Positions 41,926-52,300 of a stretch of 64,000 nt of DNA are shown here, one piece after another (within the stretch, counting starts at the first letter, position 1; every line of letters starts with the position of its first letter). The notes under the pieces were generated by a model. That model ran no database searches. It saw only the letters and a list, made by a program, of their open reading frames with translations, and was not told where the DNA came from. This DNA comes from Pedobacter sp. BAL39. Lineage in GTDB: Bacteria; Bacteroidota; Bacteroidia; Sphingobacteriales; Sphingobacteriaceae. Both the position numbers and the translations under genes were made by a program. The stretch is taken from the NCBI RefSeq assembly GCF_000170795.1, contig NZ_ABCM01000007.1:1-64000 (forward strand). Direction: 5' to 3'.

Positions 41926-42994
41926 TAGGGATCGTAATTTTAAATGTGGTACCATCTGTTGGATTTGAGCTGACGCTGATCTTCCCACTGATCTTGTTCA
42001 AAGCTTCTTTAACAATAAAAAGCCCCAGGCCACTGCCATGATTGATCTTACTTTTGAAAAACTGCTGGAAGATCTTCTCCAGGTGTTCATTGAGGATGCC
42101 CATGCCATTGTCATTGATGGAAATACCTACCTGCGTAGAATTCACTTCAATATCAATGTTTACATGTTTATCATTTTCATTTTCTTTCTGATATTTTATG
42201 GCATTGGAAATCAGATTGCCCAGGATCACCTCAATGCGGAAGGCATCACCAAAAAATGGCAGATCCTGCCGTACATTTACATTGAACTGCAGGTCCCTGT
42301 CGCTATAGGCATATAACTCAATCAGATCAACAATGAGCATGTTGAAGTCGATTGACGTATTTTCAGAAACGATCTTATTGTTCTTGTAATACTGTAGCGT
42401 TTTTTGGATGTAATAGTCCAGTTTATTGGAGCAGGATTCTATGAGTGGCCAGTACTCGCCACTGGAATGGTAAAGGTTTTCCATCTTCACAAGGTTGACA
42501 ATCCCCATAGTAGACACCAATGGCGCCCTCAGTTCGTGGGAGATGCTATAGATAAATCTGTTCAGCTCGTCGTTGGTCTTCTCCAGCTCAGCAACTTTAT
42601 TTCTGAGGTCTATCTTAGACTTGTAAGCATCGTATGCATTTTTAATGGAATTGTGCAGCTCCAGGTCATTCCATGGCTTGGTGATGTATCTATAGATGTC
42701 GCCATGATTGATGGCATCTGCTAAAGCTTCAATATCCGTATAACCGGTCAGCAGAATTCTTGTGGGGTCAGGGAAGGTGTTCTTGATGCTTTTGAAGAAC
42801 TCCACTCCGGTAGTGTTTGGCATTTTCTGATCTGCAATGATCACCTGAACTGGAACATTTTCAAGGATCTTTAGCCCCTCAACGGCAGACAGGGCGGTAT
42901 ATATTTCGTATTGTCTTCTGAAACTTGCTTTAAAAGCATGTAAGTTATTTTCCTCATCATCAATATACAAAACACGTATAGTTGTTGCATTCAT
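41909..42994 (-). CDS. Receiver-histidine kinase hybrid (REC-HisKA-HATPase)
   Basis: This 361-residue protein starts with a receiver domain (VLYIDDEENNLHAFKASFRR, phospho-acceptor Asp55 in IIADQKMP, TGYTD and ITKPW), then a linker and a histidine kinase core: HisKA with His153 (SISHELRAPL) and HATPase boxes (NLISNAIKYQ, DNGMGI, GSGLGLFIVKEAL). The receiver is of the same type as those at 48268 and 48898. The order receiver first and then kinase lets it pass a signal from the upstream sensor to the last receiver gene. It is cytoplasmic; nine bases separate it from the sensor kinase. Confidence 0.92.
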   Translation of the reverse strand: MNATTIRVLYIDDEENNLHAFKASFRRQYEIYTALSAVEGLKILENVPVQVIIADQKMPNTTGVEFFKSIKNTFPDPTRILLTGYTDIEALADAINHGDIYRYITKPWNDLELHNSIKNAYDAYKSKIDLRNKVAELEKTNDELNRFIYSISHELRAPLVSTMGIVNLVKMENLYHSSGEYWPLIESCSNKLDYYIQKTLQYYKNNKIVSENTSIDFNMLIVDLIELYAYSDRDLQFNVNVRQDLPFFGDAFRIEVILGNLISNAIKYQKENENDKHVNIDIEVNSTQVGISINDNGMGILNEHLEKIFQQFFKSKINHGSGLGLFIVKEALNKISGKISVSSNPTDGTTFKITIPNVNQA

Positions 42995-43003
42995 AATAAG
43001 CCG

Positions 43004-45154
43004 TTATTTAGATACGAGAGGTAAGGTAATAATAAATTCTGTACCTTGATTCAAATTTGTTAAAACATCTATCTGGCCGTTGTGGTTTTCGATTATTCTA
43101 AAAACAATGGAAAGTCCGAGTCCTGTGCCTTCGCCAACGTCTTTAGTAGTGAAAAATGGCTCGAATATCTTCTGCTTCACTTCTTCCGTCATTCCCGGCC
43201 CCGTATCCTTAATGCTGATCTTTACATGATCGCCCTCATGCCAGGTACTAATGATCAGCTCTTCATTTTCCTCCGTTGTGCCTTTTCCTTTAATGGCCTG
43301 AATGGCATTGCTGATCAGGTTCATAAACACCTGGTTGATCTTTCCAGGAAGACATTCCACTTTAGGGATATTGCCGTAATTTTTGGTGATGTTCAGATTG
43401 GAAGGGAAAGTACTTCGTACGAGTACAAGCGTGGAGTCTAAACCTTCATTTAGGTCAACAGGTTTGGTGTCATTTTCATCGAGTCGGCTGAAGTTTTTCA
43501 GGCTTCTTATGATTTCTGCGGTACGTTTTGCGCCCTCTCCGATGCCACTCAGCAGTGATTTGATTTCATCTCTTACAAAGTTGATGTCAATTCTCTTTTT
43601 GAAGGCTTCAATCGCAGTTAGCTGTGCATTCAGGTCACCATCAAGGTTTAGCGATTCATACATCTGGATTACCTCATTCAGCTCATCTATATCGAGCTCC
43701 AGAGGTTTGATGTTTGATGTCACGAAGTTGATGGGGTTGTTGATTTCATGAGCAATGCCAGCAGTGAGTTGACCAAGTCCGGCCATTTTTTCAGAATCTA
43801 CCAACTGGCTTTGTGCTTCTTTGAGATCTTTTAACGCCACTTCGAGGTTATTGTAGGAACTCTGGAGTTCAAGGGTTCTGACCCTGACTTTCTCTTCGAG
43901 TTCAATGTTTTGTTCACGAATGAGCCGTTCATTTTCCTTGGAGATCCGGAGTGCTTCAGCCTGAGATTCTTCCTTCTCTTTTTTGAAAGTGTTGATTTTA
44001 TCTGCAAGCGCAAATGAAAGCAAGGTTACCTCCACGGCCGACCCTAATGTCATCATGTTAAATGTGAGTGTGTTGTAAGGGAGTAAGTTGTAGTCCTTCA
44101 TTACAAAAGTGCATACACCCAGCAAAAATACACTCCATGCGATCAGGAAAAACTTGGCTGGCGTATATCCCTTTGCGTAAACCTTTGCCGCCACAATGAG
44201 CATATACACCGCTGCCAGGGTGGCTGTAATCTGGATCACCTGATACCCGATGTTCAGGTAGCCCATAAAAGCAGCAGTCATGGCAAATATATACGGGATA
44301 TAGAACGCATTCAGTATTTTATGCAGGGTAGGAAGGTAGTGTTTGGTGTGCAGAAACAACTTCATAAACTCTATCGCCGACAATGCTGCGATGGAGCTGA
44401 GTATGTACACGGCATAGGTCGACAGCCAGAGGTTATTCGGCCAGATGAACTTAAACGCATATCCCTGGAAATTGGCCTGCGTCAGTCCGATAATAAAGAT
44501 GTAGACGATGTAATACAGATAGGTCTTATCCTTCGTAGAGATGAATAAAAACAGGTTGTATATGAACATCACCGATACGATACCCACATATAAGCCAAAG
44601 ATGATAATCGAATCTTGAATTTCCTCACCAAGTTCAATGGCAGGACCTAGGGTGAGGGGAGCCTGCAGTTGTTCGCCCCCATGAATTTTAAGGTAGATGG
44701 AATAAACCTTTTTTTTCTCCGGTGTGAAGCGGAAGGTGTAAATTGGATTGTCGTAGGTCCTCTGATGGTAACTGACGCGATCCCCTGTCTCGTCATGGCG
44801 GACTACCTTTCCGGCAGAATCCACAAGGAAAAAGTCAAGATAGTCGATGGTGGGAAGCTGCAGTTGCAGAATGGCATCAGAATCTGTCAGCTCGCTGACC
44901 ACATAAAACTTTAACCAATAACTGAAGTTAGATACCCCCAGGTTCGGTACGGCCGCAGTGATCTTCTGATAGTCAGTTCTCGTCTTGACGCTGTTGATAC
45001 CAAGCTGGTTGGTAGAATCTACAAGCATGACCAGTTTTTCTCCGAAGTTGCGTGCGATCTGTTGATTGCGGATAATCAGAGTATCCTGTGCTGATAAACG
45101 TTCCGGGAGCAACAGAACGAACAGCAGCAGGACGATGTTCCAAAGTCTATTCAT
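43004..45154 (-). CDS. 7TMR-DISM sensor histidine kinase
   Basis: The product has 716 residues from the ATG at 45154 (the frame is open upstream, but the signal peptide MNRLWNIVLLLFVLLLPERLSAQ starts here). It has a periplasmic 7TMR-DISM extracellular domain (about 30-190; FSYWLKFYVVSEL, YSIYLKIHGGEQLQAPL), seven membrane segments (about 195-400), a coiled coil and a histidine kinase with His469 (TAGIAHEINNPINF) and HATPase boxes. The DISM domain is thought to bind small carbohydrate-like ligands. It overlaps the acyltransferase gene by eight bases. The co-location with a possible signal synthase suggests that it senses that product, which is inference. Confidence 0.92.
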   Translation of the reverse strand: MNRLWNIVLLLFVLLLPERLSAQDTLIIRNQQIARNFGEKLVMLVDSTNQLGINSVKTRTDYQKITAAVPNLGVSNFSYWLKFYVVSELTDSDAILQLQLPTIDYLDFFLVDSAGKVVRHDETGDRVSYHQRTYDNPIYTFRFTPEKKKVYSIYLKIHGGEQLQAPLTLGPAIELGEEIQDSIIIFGLYVGIVSVMFIYNLFLFISTKDKTYLYYIVYIFIIGLTQANFQGYAFKFIWPNNLWLSTYAVYILSSIAALSAIEFMKLFLHTKHYLPTLHKILNAFYIPYIFAMTAAFMGYLNIGYQVIQITATLAAVYMLIVAAKVYAKGYTPAKFFLIAWSVFLLGVCTFVMKDYNLLPYNTLTFNMMTLGSAVEVTLLSFALADKINTFKKEKEESQAEALRISKENERLIREQNIELEEKVRVRTLELQSSYNNLEVALKDLKEAQSQLVDSEKMAGLGQLTAGIAHEINNPINFVTSNIKPLELDIDELNEVIQMYESLNLDGDLNAQLTAIEAFKKRIDINFVRDEIKSLLSGIGEGAKRTAEIIRSLKNFSRLDENDTKPVDLNEGLDSTLVLVRSTFPSNLNITKNYGNIPKVECLPGKINQVFMNLISNAIQAIKGKGTTEENEELIISTWHEGDHVKISIKDTGPGMTEEVKQKIFEPFFTTKDVGEGTGLGLSIVFRIIENHNGQIDVLTNLNQGTEFIITLPLVSK

Positions 45155-45845
45155 AGGTCGGAATAACAAGCTGGTAGTCAATTTCAACGTCCCCTTTGGG
45201 GCCGGTTTCCATGGTGTGCTGTATGGGGTGGTTGCGCAGGTCAAATATCCTGTTGCGGTCAAATTCTTCGGCAGTTTCCAATGTCTCGGCATTCATCTTC
45301 CGGAGTACGCGTGCGATGTAGCTGTCGTTGGGATACACAAACTCTCCATCTTTTCCCAGCGAGTCTTCAACGATGAAGCCCACCTTGCGTACCATGGGCA
45401 GGGTATAATCGGCGCAGATCGTAAAAAGCGACGCCAGCCGGATCTGGTTGACAATGGCAATGCCTGCCCTGACCAGCAGAATGCTGATGCCGATGCCGGC
45501 AACGCTTTTTGCATTCCAGAGGCCGCAGAGTTCGCCTGTACCATCATCAAAATACTGGTTGATGATGGTTGCTACGTTCTGATCCATATAGCCGACCGCG
45601 TCTTCTACCGGCAGCGGATGAACGCCATCAGCAATGTGTACACGGACACCGCCCACCACTGTTCCATCTTCCGTTTCCGCAACAATGCCATGTACATTGG
45701 GCAGGCTCATCCATTGCCTGTTATTGGTGGTGATATTGGTGATGCCGTAATCTTTTAATACCTGGACGTGTCCCTCCAGGTATTTTTCACAAGTTTCAGG
45801 GTCGTGAATTGCAGTAAATGATCGGAATCTAAGTTTTATCCCCAT
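45147..45845 (-). CDS. GNAT-fold N-acyltransferase-like protein (possible signal synthase)
   Basis: This 232-residue protein has a GNAT core: VHGIVAETEDGTVVGGVRVHIADG, GELCGLWNAKSVAGIGISILLVRAGIAIVNQIRLASLFTICADYTLPMVRKVGFIVEDSL. This looks like N-acyl amino-acid or autoinducer synthase-type enzymes, with the acyl-CoA/ACP-binding turn ending near KSVAGIGIS and the final strand preceding GF. The acceptor is not known. It lies between the ThiF-nitroreductase fusion gene (seven-base gap) and the sensor kinase gene (eight-base overlap). I regard the assignment to GNAT as good and the signal-synthase idea as speculative. Confidence 0.75.
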   Translation of the reverse strand: MGIKLRFRSFTAIHDPETCEKYLEGHVQVLKDYGITNITTNNRQWMSLPNVHGIVAETEDGTVVGGVRVHIADGVHPLPVEDAVGYMDQNVATIINQYFDDGTGELCGLWNAKSVAGIGISILLVRAGIAIVNQIRLASLFTICADYTLPMVRKVGFIVEDSLGKDGEFVYPNDSYIARVLRKMNAETLETAEEFDRNRIFDLRNHPIQHTMETGPKGDVEIDYQLVIPTYE

Positions 45846-45852
45846 AAATCTC

Positions 45853-48144
45853 TTAAGTATATTTCAATACATTCTCCAGAGGTTTACGCACGGATCTGAC
45901 AGATGCATCGTCGGCATGTGACAGTCTGAACATAAATATACCCTGATTTTGCGCTAAAGATGGGAAAATTTGTAATAGTTCGCGTTGATATTTTGTAAGC
46001 TCTTCCTTCATTCTCTCAGTTAGCCCTTCTCCATTGCCATGGTTTAACCTGGCGAACAGGAACAGAGGTGCAGAGATGGGATGTACAGACAGCCCGTTCA
46101 TATTGGCATTGATCCATGCACGCTGAACTGCCTCGCCACCTTTAATGAAATTCTCAGCGTTATATTCAGGCATGGAGATCAGTCCAATGGCTGAAGAGGA
46201 TTCGATTGCGGTCCTTGATAATTTCTCAAAGGCAGTTCCTTTTCCCCATTTATTTAACAATTTGATGACTTCCGGATTGGAAGCTACAAACAAACCAGTT
46301 TTATCGGATTCAGAAAGTTCCATTGATCGTACATCCAATCCGTCCTTAGTGCTATTGACGCTGTCGTCAGTCCACCTGATTTCTTTGGAATAAAAGTCGT
46401 GGTGACCCTGAGGATAAAGGAAACGAACCCGCTCCACACCTGCGACGATATTGGCAATCTGATCAATCTGATGGTCGTCCTGGATCAGCTCCAGCGTTGC
46501 CTCGGAATCAAAAGAGACAATATCAGTCAATTGAGCGGCTGCTTTTTCATCAAGCTTCAGTTTTGCAGTGCCTTTTTTGCGGTTCGTTAACCTCAGGCCG
46601 ATACCCGGTGCCAGTTCCGGAAGATAAGGTGTTTTGTCTTCACTGAAGCTGAAATGTGCCACAAGTCTTTTGTTATCTGCATTGGGGAAAAGCTGGTATG
46701 CTGGCTGAAGGCCGAGTTTACTGGCTTCAATCTTCAGGTTTTCAATAGCTGTACCAAAGGCGATGTTGGAAGTGATGTTGTCAAAGTCGCCCCATGATAC
46801 CGAATGTTTCTCATCGTGGAACAGAAACAGCTGCCCTTTACCGGCCACCCATTTCCATGGCTGGTTGTTTCCTGCTGATGGCGCGAGTATCGCCGCCGTT
46901 ACCAGCTGATTGGTTTGTGCTTCGGTGAGTACGATACTACCTGCTTGCTGAGGGATGTTCTTTATGGCATCAGCAATCTCTTCATCGGTCAGGTCTGCTG
47001 CACGGAGGTCTACCACATCGTAATCTTGGTCAACGGCTGGTTTTTTGTCGCTGATTTGTTCTTCGATATCCACAAAATAGCGGCCTGATTCATGGTATTT
47101 ACCCAGGATGATGCGCCTATGTACATCGGCACACAAAGCACCGCCCAGTGCAACTGCTGAGGCCAGCTGAGGCCAGGTGGTAATTGACTGGCCTACCTCG
47201 ACCATGGATGCCTTCAGTCTTGCAGATAAGGTGTCAATACCGATCATGGCCAGCAGGTAAGGAACCTTTTCTTCGTTGGTCTTCAGGTCTTTTATTTTGG
47301 AGGGATCAAGGTGGTCGATCATGCCATGCAGGATCGGGCGGTCGGGTTCGAGATCGAACCTTTCTACATCCACCGTGCCTCTGTCGCTCATGTCCATGAT
47401 CACCGGGATGCCCAGGGCTTTCGCTTTGATTCTCAAATGTATCTTGATGTCAAGCCCGTCGGCCTCGTCAACCACCATGTCCAGGTTGCCGCCTTCGGAG
47501 AAGAAACGGTCCATGTTTTCTTCTGTCAGTCCATCAGGGAAGATCACCACCTTCAGGAAGGGGTCAATTTCTTTAATCTCACGTGCTACAATGATCACTT
47601 TGAGGGTCCCCAAGTTGTGCACACCTGTACGGATGCGGTTGATGTTGGTCAGCTCCAGGGTATCAAAGTCTGCAAGTCTGATTTCCTTAAAGCTTCTTTC
47701 CATCGCCATAGTGATGGAAACGGACTGACCTACTGAAAGACCGACAACGCCAACTTTCTGCTGTCCGAGGAGATCTCTTTCTTCGGGAGTAATTTTGTAT
47801 ATGTTCCTGTTGGTGCGGACCTGCATGAATTCATCTTCGTCCAGCAGGTGCACCAGTCGTAGGGACCATGGATAGTATACCCAGACGCCGTATTCGGTCA
47901 TAGAAAGGTTTCCTATATGTTCGGCCCTTAATTTTTCGAGCTCCTGGGGTTCAGGTTTTCTCTTCGGATGTTTTGATTTGATCAGGTCATCGAGCTGTGT
48001 ATGGAGTTCATCGTGGATCCTGATGGCAGGATTATTCGTTAATAACTCCTCCAATGCAAGCTTGTCCTGTGCGTTGTAAATTCTAAAAAACTGGGGTTCG
48101 TAAGAAGAATGGTCTTCCTGGGTAGGGTTTTCGAGTTGGAACAT
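45853..48144 (-). CDS. Rv1355c-family protein: E1-like ThiF domain fused to a nitroreductase-like domain
   Basis: The protein has 763 residues: N-terminal helical part (1-110), ThiF/E1-like adenylation domain (about 125-330; nucleotide loop VGVVGLSVGQS at 131-141, then ADFDTLELTNINRIRTG at 158 on), a linker, and a nitroreductase-like flavin domain (about 400-750; AAILAPSAGNNQPWKWV, IGLISMPEYNAENFIKGGEAVQRAWINANMNGLSVHPIS). This fusion is what I know as the Rv1355c family. E1 domains activate a carboxyl group; the nitroreductase part could reduce or oxidise a product. No obvious catalytic cysteine follows the E1 core. It heads the five-gene operon. Confidence 0.88.
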   Translation of the reverse strand: MFQLENPTQEDHSSYEPQFFRIYNAQDKLALEELLTNNPAIRIHDELHTQLDDLIKSKHPKRKPEPQELEKLRAEHIGNLSMTEYGVWVYYPWSLRLVHLLDEDEFMQVRTNRNIYKITPEERDLLGQQKVGVVGLSVGQSVSITMAMERSFKEIRLADFDTLELTNINRIRTGVHNLGTLKVIIVAREIKEIDPFLKVVIFPDGLTEENMDRFFSEGGNLDMVVDEADGLDIKIHLRIKAKALGIPVIMDMSDRGTVDVERFDLEPDRPILHGMIDHLDPSKIKDLKTNEEKVPYLLAMIGIDTLSARLKASMVEVGQSITTWPQLASAVALGGALCADVHRRIILGKYHESGRYFVDIEEQISDKKPAVDQDYDVVDLRAADLTDEEIADAIKNIPQQAGSIVLTEAQTNQLVTAAILAPSAGNNQPWKWVAGKGQLFLFHDEKHSVSWGDFDNITSNIAFGTAIENLKIEASKLGLQPAYQLFPNADNKRLVAHFSFSEDKTPYLPELAPGIGLRLTNRKKGTAKLKLDEKAAAQLTDIVSFDSEATLELIQDDHQIDQIANIVAGVERVRFLYPQGHHDFYSKEIRWTDDSVNSTKDGLDVRSMELSESDKTGLFVASNPEVIKLLNKWGKGTAFEKLSRTAIESSSAIGLISMPEYNAENFIKGGEAVQRAWINANMNGLSVHPISAPLFLFARLNHGNGEGLTERMKEELTKYQRELLQIFPSLAQNQGIFMFRLSHADDASVRSVRKPLENVLKYT

Positions 48145-48267
48145 CTGATAAAAAATTAATGTTTAAGCTTTGGTATTGTCATCCTTATGCACAAAAATAG
48201 TTATATTTAAGACATAGTTTCGCTTTTTAAGAGGTATTTAGTGACTTTTATCTAATTTTGTGTTTAC

Positions 48268-48732
48268 ATGGAAGATCAACTCATAAATATTTTATATGTA
48301 GACGACGAGGTACATAACCTCAATGCGTTTAAAGCGTCATTCAGGAGGGTATTTAATGTGTTCACTGCGGAGTCTGCGAAGGACGCGTTGCCCATTCTCG
48401 CCCAGGAAGAAATCCATATTATCATCACCGATCAGCGTATGCCACAGATGACTGGAGTAGAGTTCCTGGAGTCTATCTTAACCATTTACCCTGAGCCGAT
48501 ACGTATCCTGCTGACAGGTTATGCAGACATTGCGGCAGTCATTGATGCCATTAATAAGGGACAGGTATACCTCTACGTAACGAAGCCATGGCAGGAAGAT
48601 GAACTGCGGATCTATATTGAAAAAGCTTTCGAAATTTTTCTGTTGAGAAAGAAAAATAAAGAGCTCAATGAAAAACTTCTCGTAGTAAACCAACAATTGG
48701 AATTTATGTTACGTCAGAAATTAATCTCTTAG
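48268..48732 (+). CDS. Receiver-domain protein with C-terminal coiled coil (first of a tandem pair)
   Basis: This 154-residue protein has a receiver domain with ILYVDDEVHNLNAFKASFRR, phospho-acceptor Asp55 (IIITDQRMP), LLTGYADI and VTKPWQ, then a Lys/Leu-rich coiled coil (LRKKNKELNEKLLVVNQQLE). It is a close paralogue of the next gene and of the receiver at the start of the hybrid kinase (41909-42994). It starts 124 bases from the divergent five-gene operon. A TAATTTTG box at 48253-48260 is too near the ATG for a normal leader. It may act as a phosphate sink or shared output. Confidence 0.9.
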   Translation: MEDQLINILYVDDEVHNLNAFKASFRRVFNVFTAESAKDALPILAQEEIHIIITDQRMPQMTGVEFLESILTIYPEPIRILLTGYADIAAVIDAINKGQVYLYVTKPWQEDELRIYIEKAFEIFLLRKKNKELNEKLLVVNQQLEFMLRQKLIS

Positions 48733-48897
48733 TACCCCTTCTTTTTTACGATTGGTGTAATCCGTGCCGTTTTCTGATACTTTTATACCTCTTCCTTTAA
48801 TTATTTAAGAATAAAATCTGCTTCGCTTTTTATCTGCCGAATTGCTTTTTTGTTCGTTGTAAATGAAATATATTTAACCCAAAATAAGGTGATCATT

Positions 48898-49365
48898 ATG
48901 AATTCAGACACTTCTGTAAATGTCCTCTATGTTGATGATGAGGTCCATAATCTGAATGCTTTCAAGGCCAGTTTCAGGCGCAAGTTTAACATCTTTACGG
49001 CCGAATCAGCCCTGGAAGGACGTAAAGTGCTGGAAACAGAAGATATACACATCATCATCACCGATCAGAGAATGCCGGTGACTACGGGTATTGAATTCCT
49101 GGAATCCATCATCCCTGATTTTCCTGAGCCCATCAGGATTTTACTTACAGGTTATGCAGACATCAATGCCGTAATTGATGCGATCAATAAAGGGCAGGTA
49201 TATAAATACATTCAGAAGCCATGGATGGAGGACGACCTTCGCATTAACATTGAAAAGGCACATGAACTTTACGTCCTAAGAAAAGAAAACAGGGAACTGA
49301 CCGCGAAATTACTGGTTGCAAATGACCAGCTTGAGGCCCTGCTGAAGCAAAATTTACTCCCTTAA
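48898..49365 (+). CDS. Receiver-domain protein with C-terminal coiled coil (second of the tandem pair)
   Basis: The product has 155 residues from the ATG at 48898. It shares LYVDDEVHNLNAFKASFRR and ILLTGYADI with the preceding gene, has phospho-acceptor Asp56 (IIITDQRMP), IQKPWMEDD and the same coiled-coil tail (LRKENRELTAKLLVANDQLE). The pair is a recent-looking duplication. It lies 165 bases after its twin and 11 bases before the large surface protein gene, so it might be co-transcribed with the latter. Output unknown; the coiled coil could mediate dimerisation. Confidence 0.9.
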   Translation: MNSDTSVNVLYVDDEVHNLNAFKASFRRKFNIFTAESALEGRKVLETEDIHIIITDQRMPVTTGIEFLESIIPDFPEPIRILLTGYADINAVIDAINKGQVYKYIQKPWMEDDLRINIEKAHELYVLRKENRELTAKLLVANDQLEALLKQNLLP

Positions 49366-49376
49366 CCTATAAATAA

Positions 49377-52300
49377 ATGAGGGGAATCCGGAGCTTGCTG
49401 CAATTGGCATTACTGATTTTCCTGTTTCTCTCCTCGGGTGTCTACGGTCAGAATACCTCAAACAAAGGCACCGATTTCTGGGTAGCCTATACAGGACATG
49501 TGGATGGTAAGGAATCGCGTCTGTATTTATACCTTACCTCGGATGTGAACACCACGGCCAGCGTAACCGTTGGCAATTCTCCAATTCCGGGATCTCCCTT
49601 TACCATTAATGCGAATACGGTCACTCCTGTGCTGATCGATCCGAATACCATTGATGCCTATCTTGGCAGTTCCGATGTAGTGGAACGTGGAAAGGCAATT
49701 CATGTAACCGCCGCACGACCGGTAGTGGTCTATTCGCACATTTTCAGGGCCGCACGTTCTGCCTCCAGCCTGATCCTGCCTGCAAAGGTGCTGGGGCGAG
49801 AGTATTATGTGTCTGCCTACACCCAAAACAGCAATTCAAGGTTTCCTGTGACCTATTCCGAGTTTTCCATCATCGCTGTTGAGGACCAGACGACGATCGA
49901 AATTACCCCTAAGGCAACGGACATCGCGGGGCGTCATGCAGCTAATGTCACTTACAGCATCACGCTGCAGCGGGGGGAAGCTTATCAGTATCAGTCGCGT
50001 ACCGACTTATCCGGCTCGCATTTGGTGTCCGTAGCCGGCAGTAACGGTGGTTGTAAGCCGATTGCTGTGTTCTCAGGCAGCTCCTGGCTGGGCTTTTGCA
50101 ACGCACAACGGGAGTCGCAGGTTGGTGGCGATAATCTCTATCAGCAGCTTTACCCCGTTACGTCCTGGGGAAAGGAGTTTATCACGGCGCCTTTCATCAA
50201 CCGCCCTTTTGATGTGTTCCGGATTTATTTCAGCAGGAACAATACCACAGCGGCCGTCAACGGTATTCCACGCGGGGTGTTCAACAAGGGGGACTATTAC
50301 GATTTCAGCTCCAGCACTGCCAATCGGGTGACTGCTTCGGAGCCGATCAGCCTGGTGCAATACCAGGTGAGCCAGGATTGTGATCCACGAAATGCAGGGA
50401 CCGACGATCATCCCGTGAATCCTGGAGATCCAGAAATGACCGTGCTGAACCCGGTGGAACAGACGCTGTCCAAGATTACAGTTTATTCTGCACTTGCGAA
50501 CCAGACTTCACCGCCTACACAAATTACGCAACATTATATCAATGTGATCATCCGTGATGACGATAAATCTTCGTTTCGCATCAACGGACAAGTACCCTCG
50601 GGAGTTTTCGTACCGGTAGGAGCATCAGGATATGTTTACCTGCAGGAGGATGTAACCGCCAGGTCGCTGCTTCGTCCTACTCATACGTTGACCGCTGATG
50701 GTGGTTTTTCGGCGATTGCCTACGGCTATGGCCATGTGGAATCTTATGGGTACCTGGCGGGCGCAGATGTGAAAAACCTTTTTCAGAATATAGAGATTTC
50801 CAATGTAGAGACGGGGTTAAAGACTACGGAGGTCTGCGTGGGCAGGACCTCCGCACTGACGCTTACATTGCCCTATCAGACCGAACGCCTGAGCTGGACG
50901 ATAGACGGACAGGTGCAGGCTCCGGTCAACCGGCCTGTGCCGGAGGTCATACAGCTGAATGGCGTCACTGCCTATCAGTATAAATATCTGGAAGAGCTGA
51001 CCTTTAATGGGCCTGGGCTGCACCAGGTGAAGGTACAGAGCCTGAACCCAAACCCCTCAGGGTGTGATGCCAATGAAGAGCTGGTGCTCGATTTTGAGGT
51101 TTTTGAGCTGCCTGCTGCTGCCTTCACTGGTGCGCCCGCTAAAATCTGCGCCAACCAGGCAGTCCGTTTGTCGGACGACCGGCCAGCAAGTGGCAAGCCG
51201 ATTGTGAAATGGCATTGGGATTTTGGCGATGGCACCTTTGAAACCAGGACTTCGGGAGCTGCCTTTGATCATGTATATCCCAATGCGGGGGATTTCGAGA
51301 TCAGGCTGACTGTCGAAAGTGAAGCAGGCTGCGCATCTGCGGTTTCGACACCTTTCGGTGTGCATGTTAATGCGCAGCCGGTGGCTGATTTTGAAGTGCC
51401 ATTGGCCTGCGCAACACAAATGGTGAGATTTACCGACCGCTCTCTTCCCGGAGCGGGCAGGTTGTTGAAATGGCACTGGGATTTCGGCGATGCTTTGCAG
51501 ACTACGCCAGATCAACCCAATACCTCTGAAATTCAGCATCCCTTACACCTTTACCGATTACCGGGGACCTACAAGGTGTTACTTATGGTAGAAAACGAAG
51601 CAGGCTGTGTGAGTGTGGCTTCAGAACAAATGGTTACCGTATATGGAGTTCCTGATGTTGACTTTGAGCTCCCTGAAATCTGCATGACAGACGGACCTGC
51701 AATATTTAAAAACCTGTCCTCCACAGGAAATTGGGGGGCGGGGCCTTTACGTTATGAGTGGGATTTTGGCGATCCGGCATCAGGCATATTGAATGCTGCG
51801 ACAACAGTGGATGGACAGCATCAGTATCGTGCTTCGGGAACTTATCGTGTGCAGCTACGGGTATTTAATGGAAGTGGCTGTGGCTTAACAATCATCAAAA
51901 ACCTGGTGGTGAACGGAGCTAATCCCATTGCTGCTTTTGAGGTGTTGGATCGTGCACTGCTGTGCAGCGACCAGCGGTTTCAGGTGAAGGACCGCTCCTC
52001 GGTGGATGCGGGTTCCATTACGAGACTCCAGTGGTTTCTGGATGAGGTGATGATCCTTGAGGTGCTGCAACCTTCATCGGGAGATACTTATACTTTCAGC
52101 TACCCTTCTTTTTCTGGAGGGCAGGACCGTCCGGCAAATCTCCGGCTGAAGGTCTTCTCGGGAAGCTTGTCAGCCGGCTGCCAGGATACTAAAACTGAGC
52201 AATTGTTTCTTAAGCCGGTTCCTGACCTTAACTTTGAAATGGATGTTTCCCGATGCGTTAATGCAGGTCCGCTGCAGTTGACGGCTACAGAACTGAGCCA

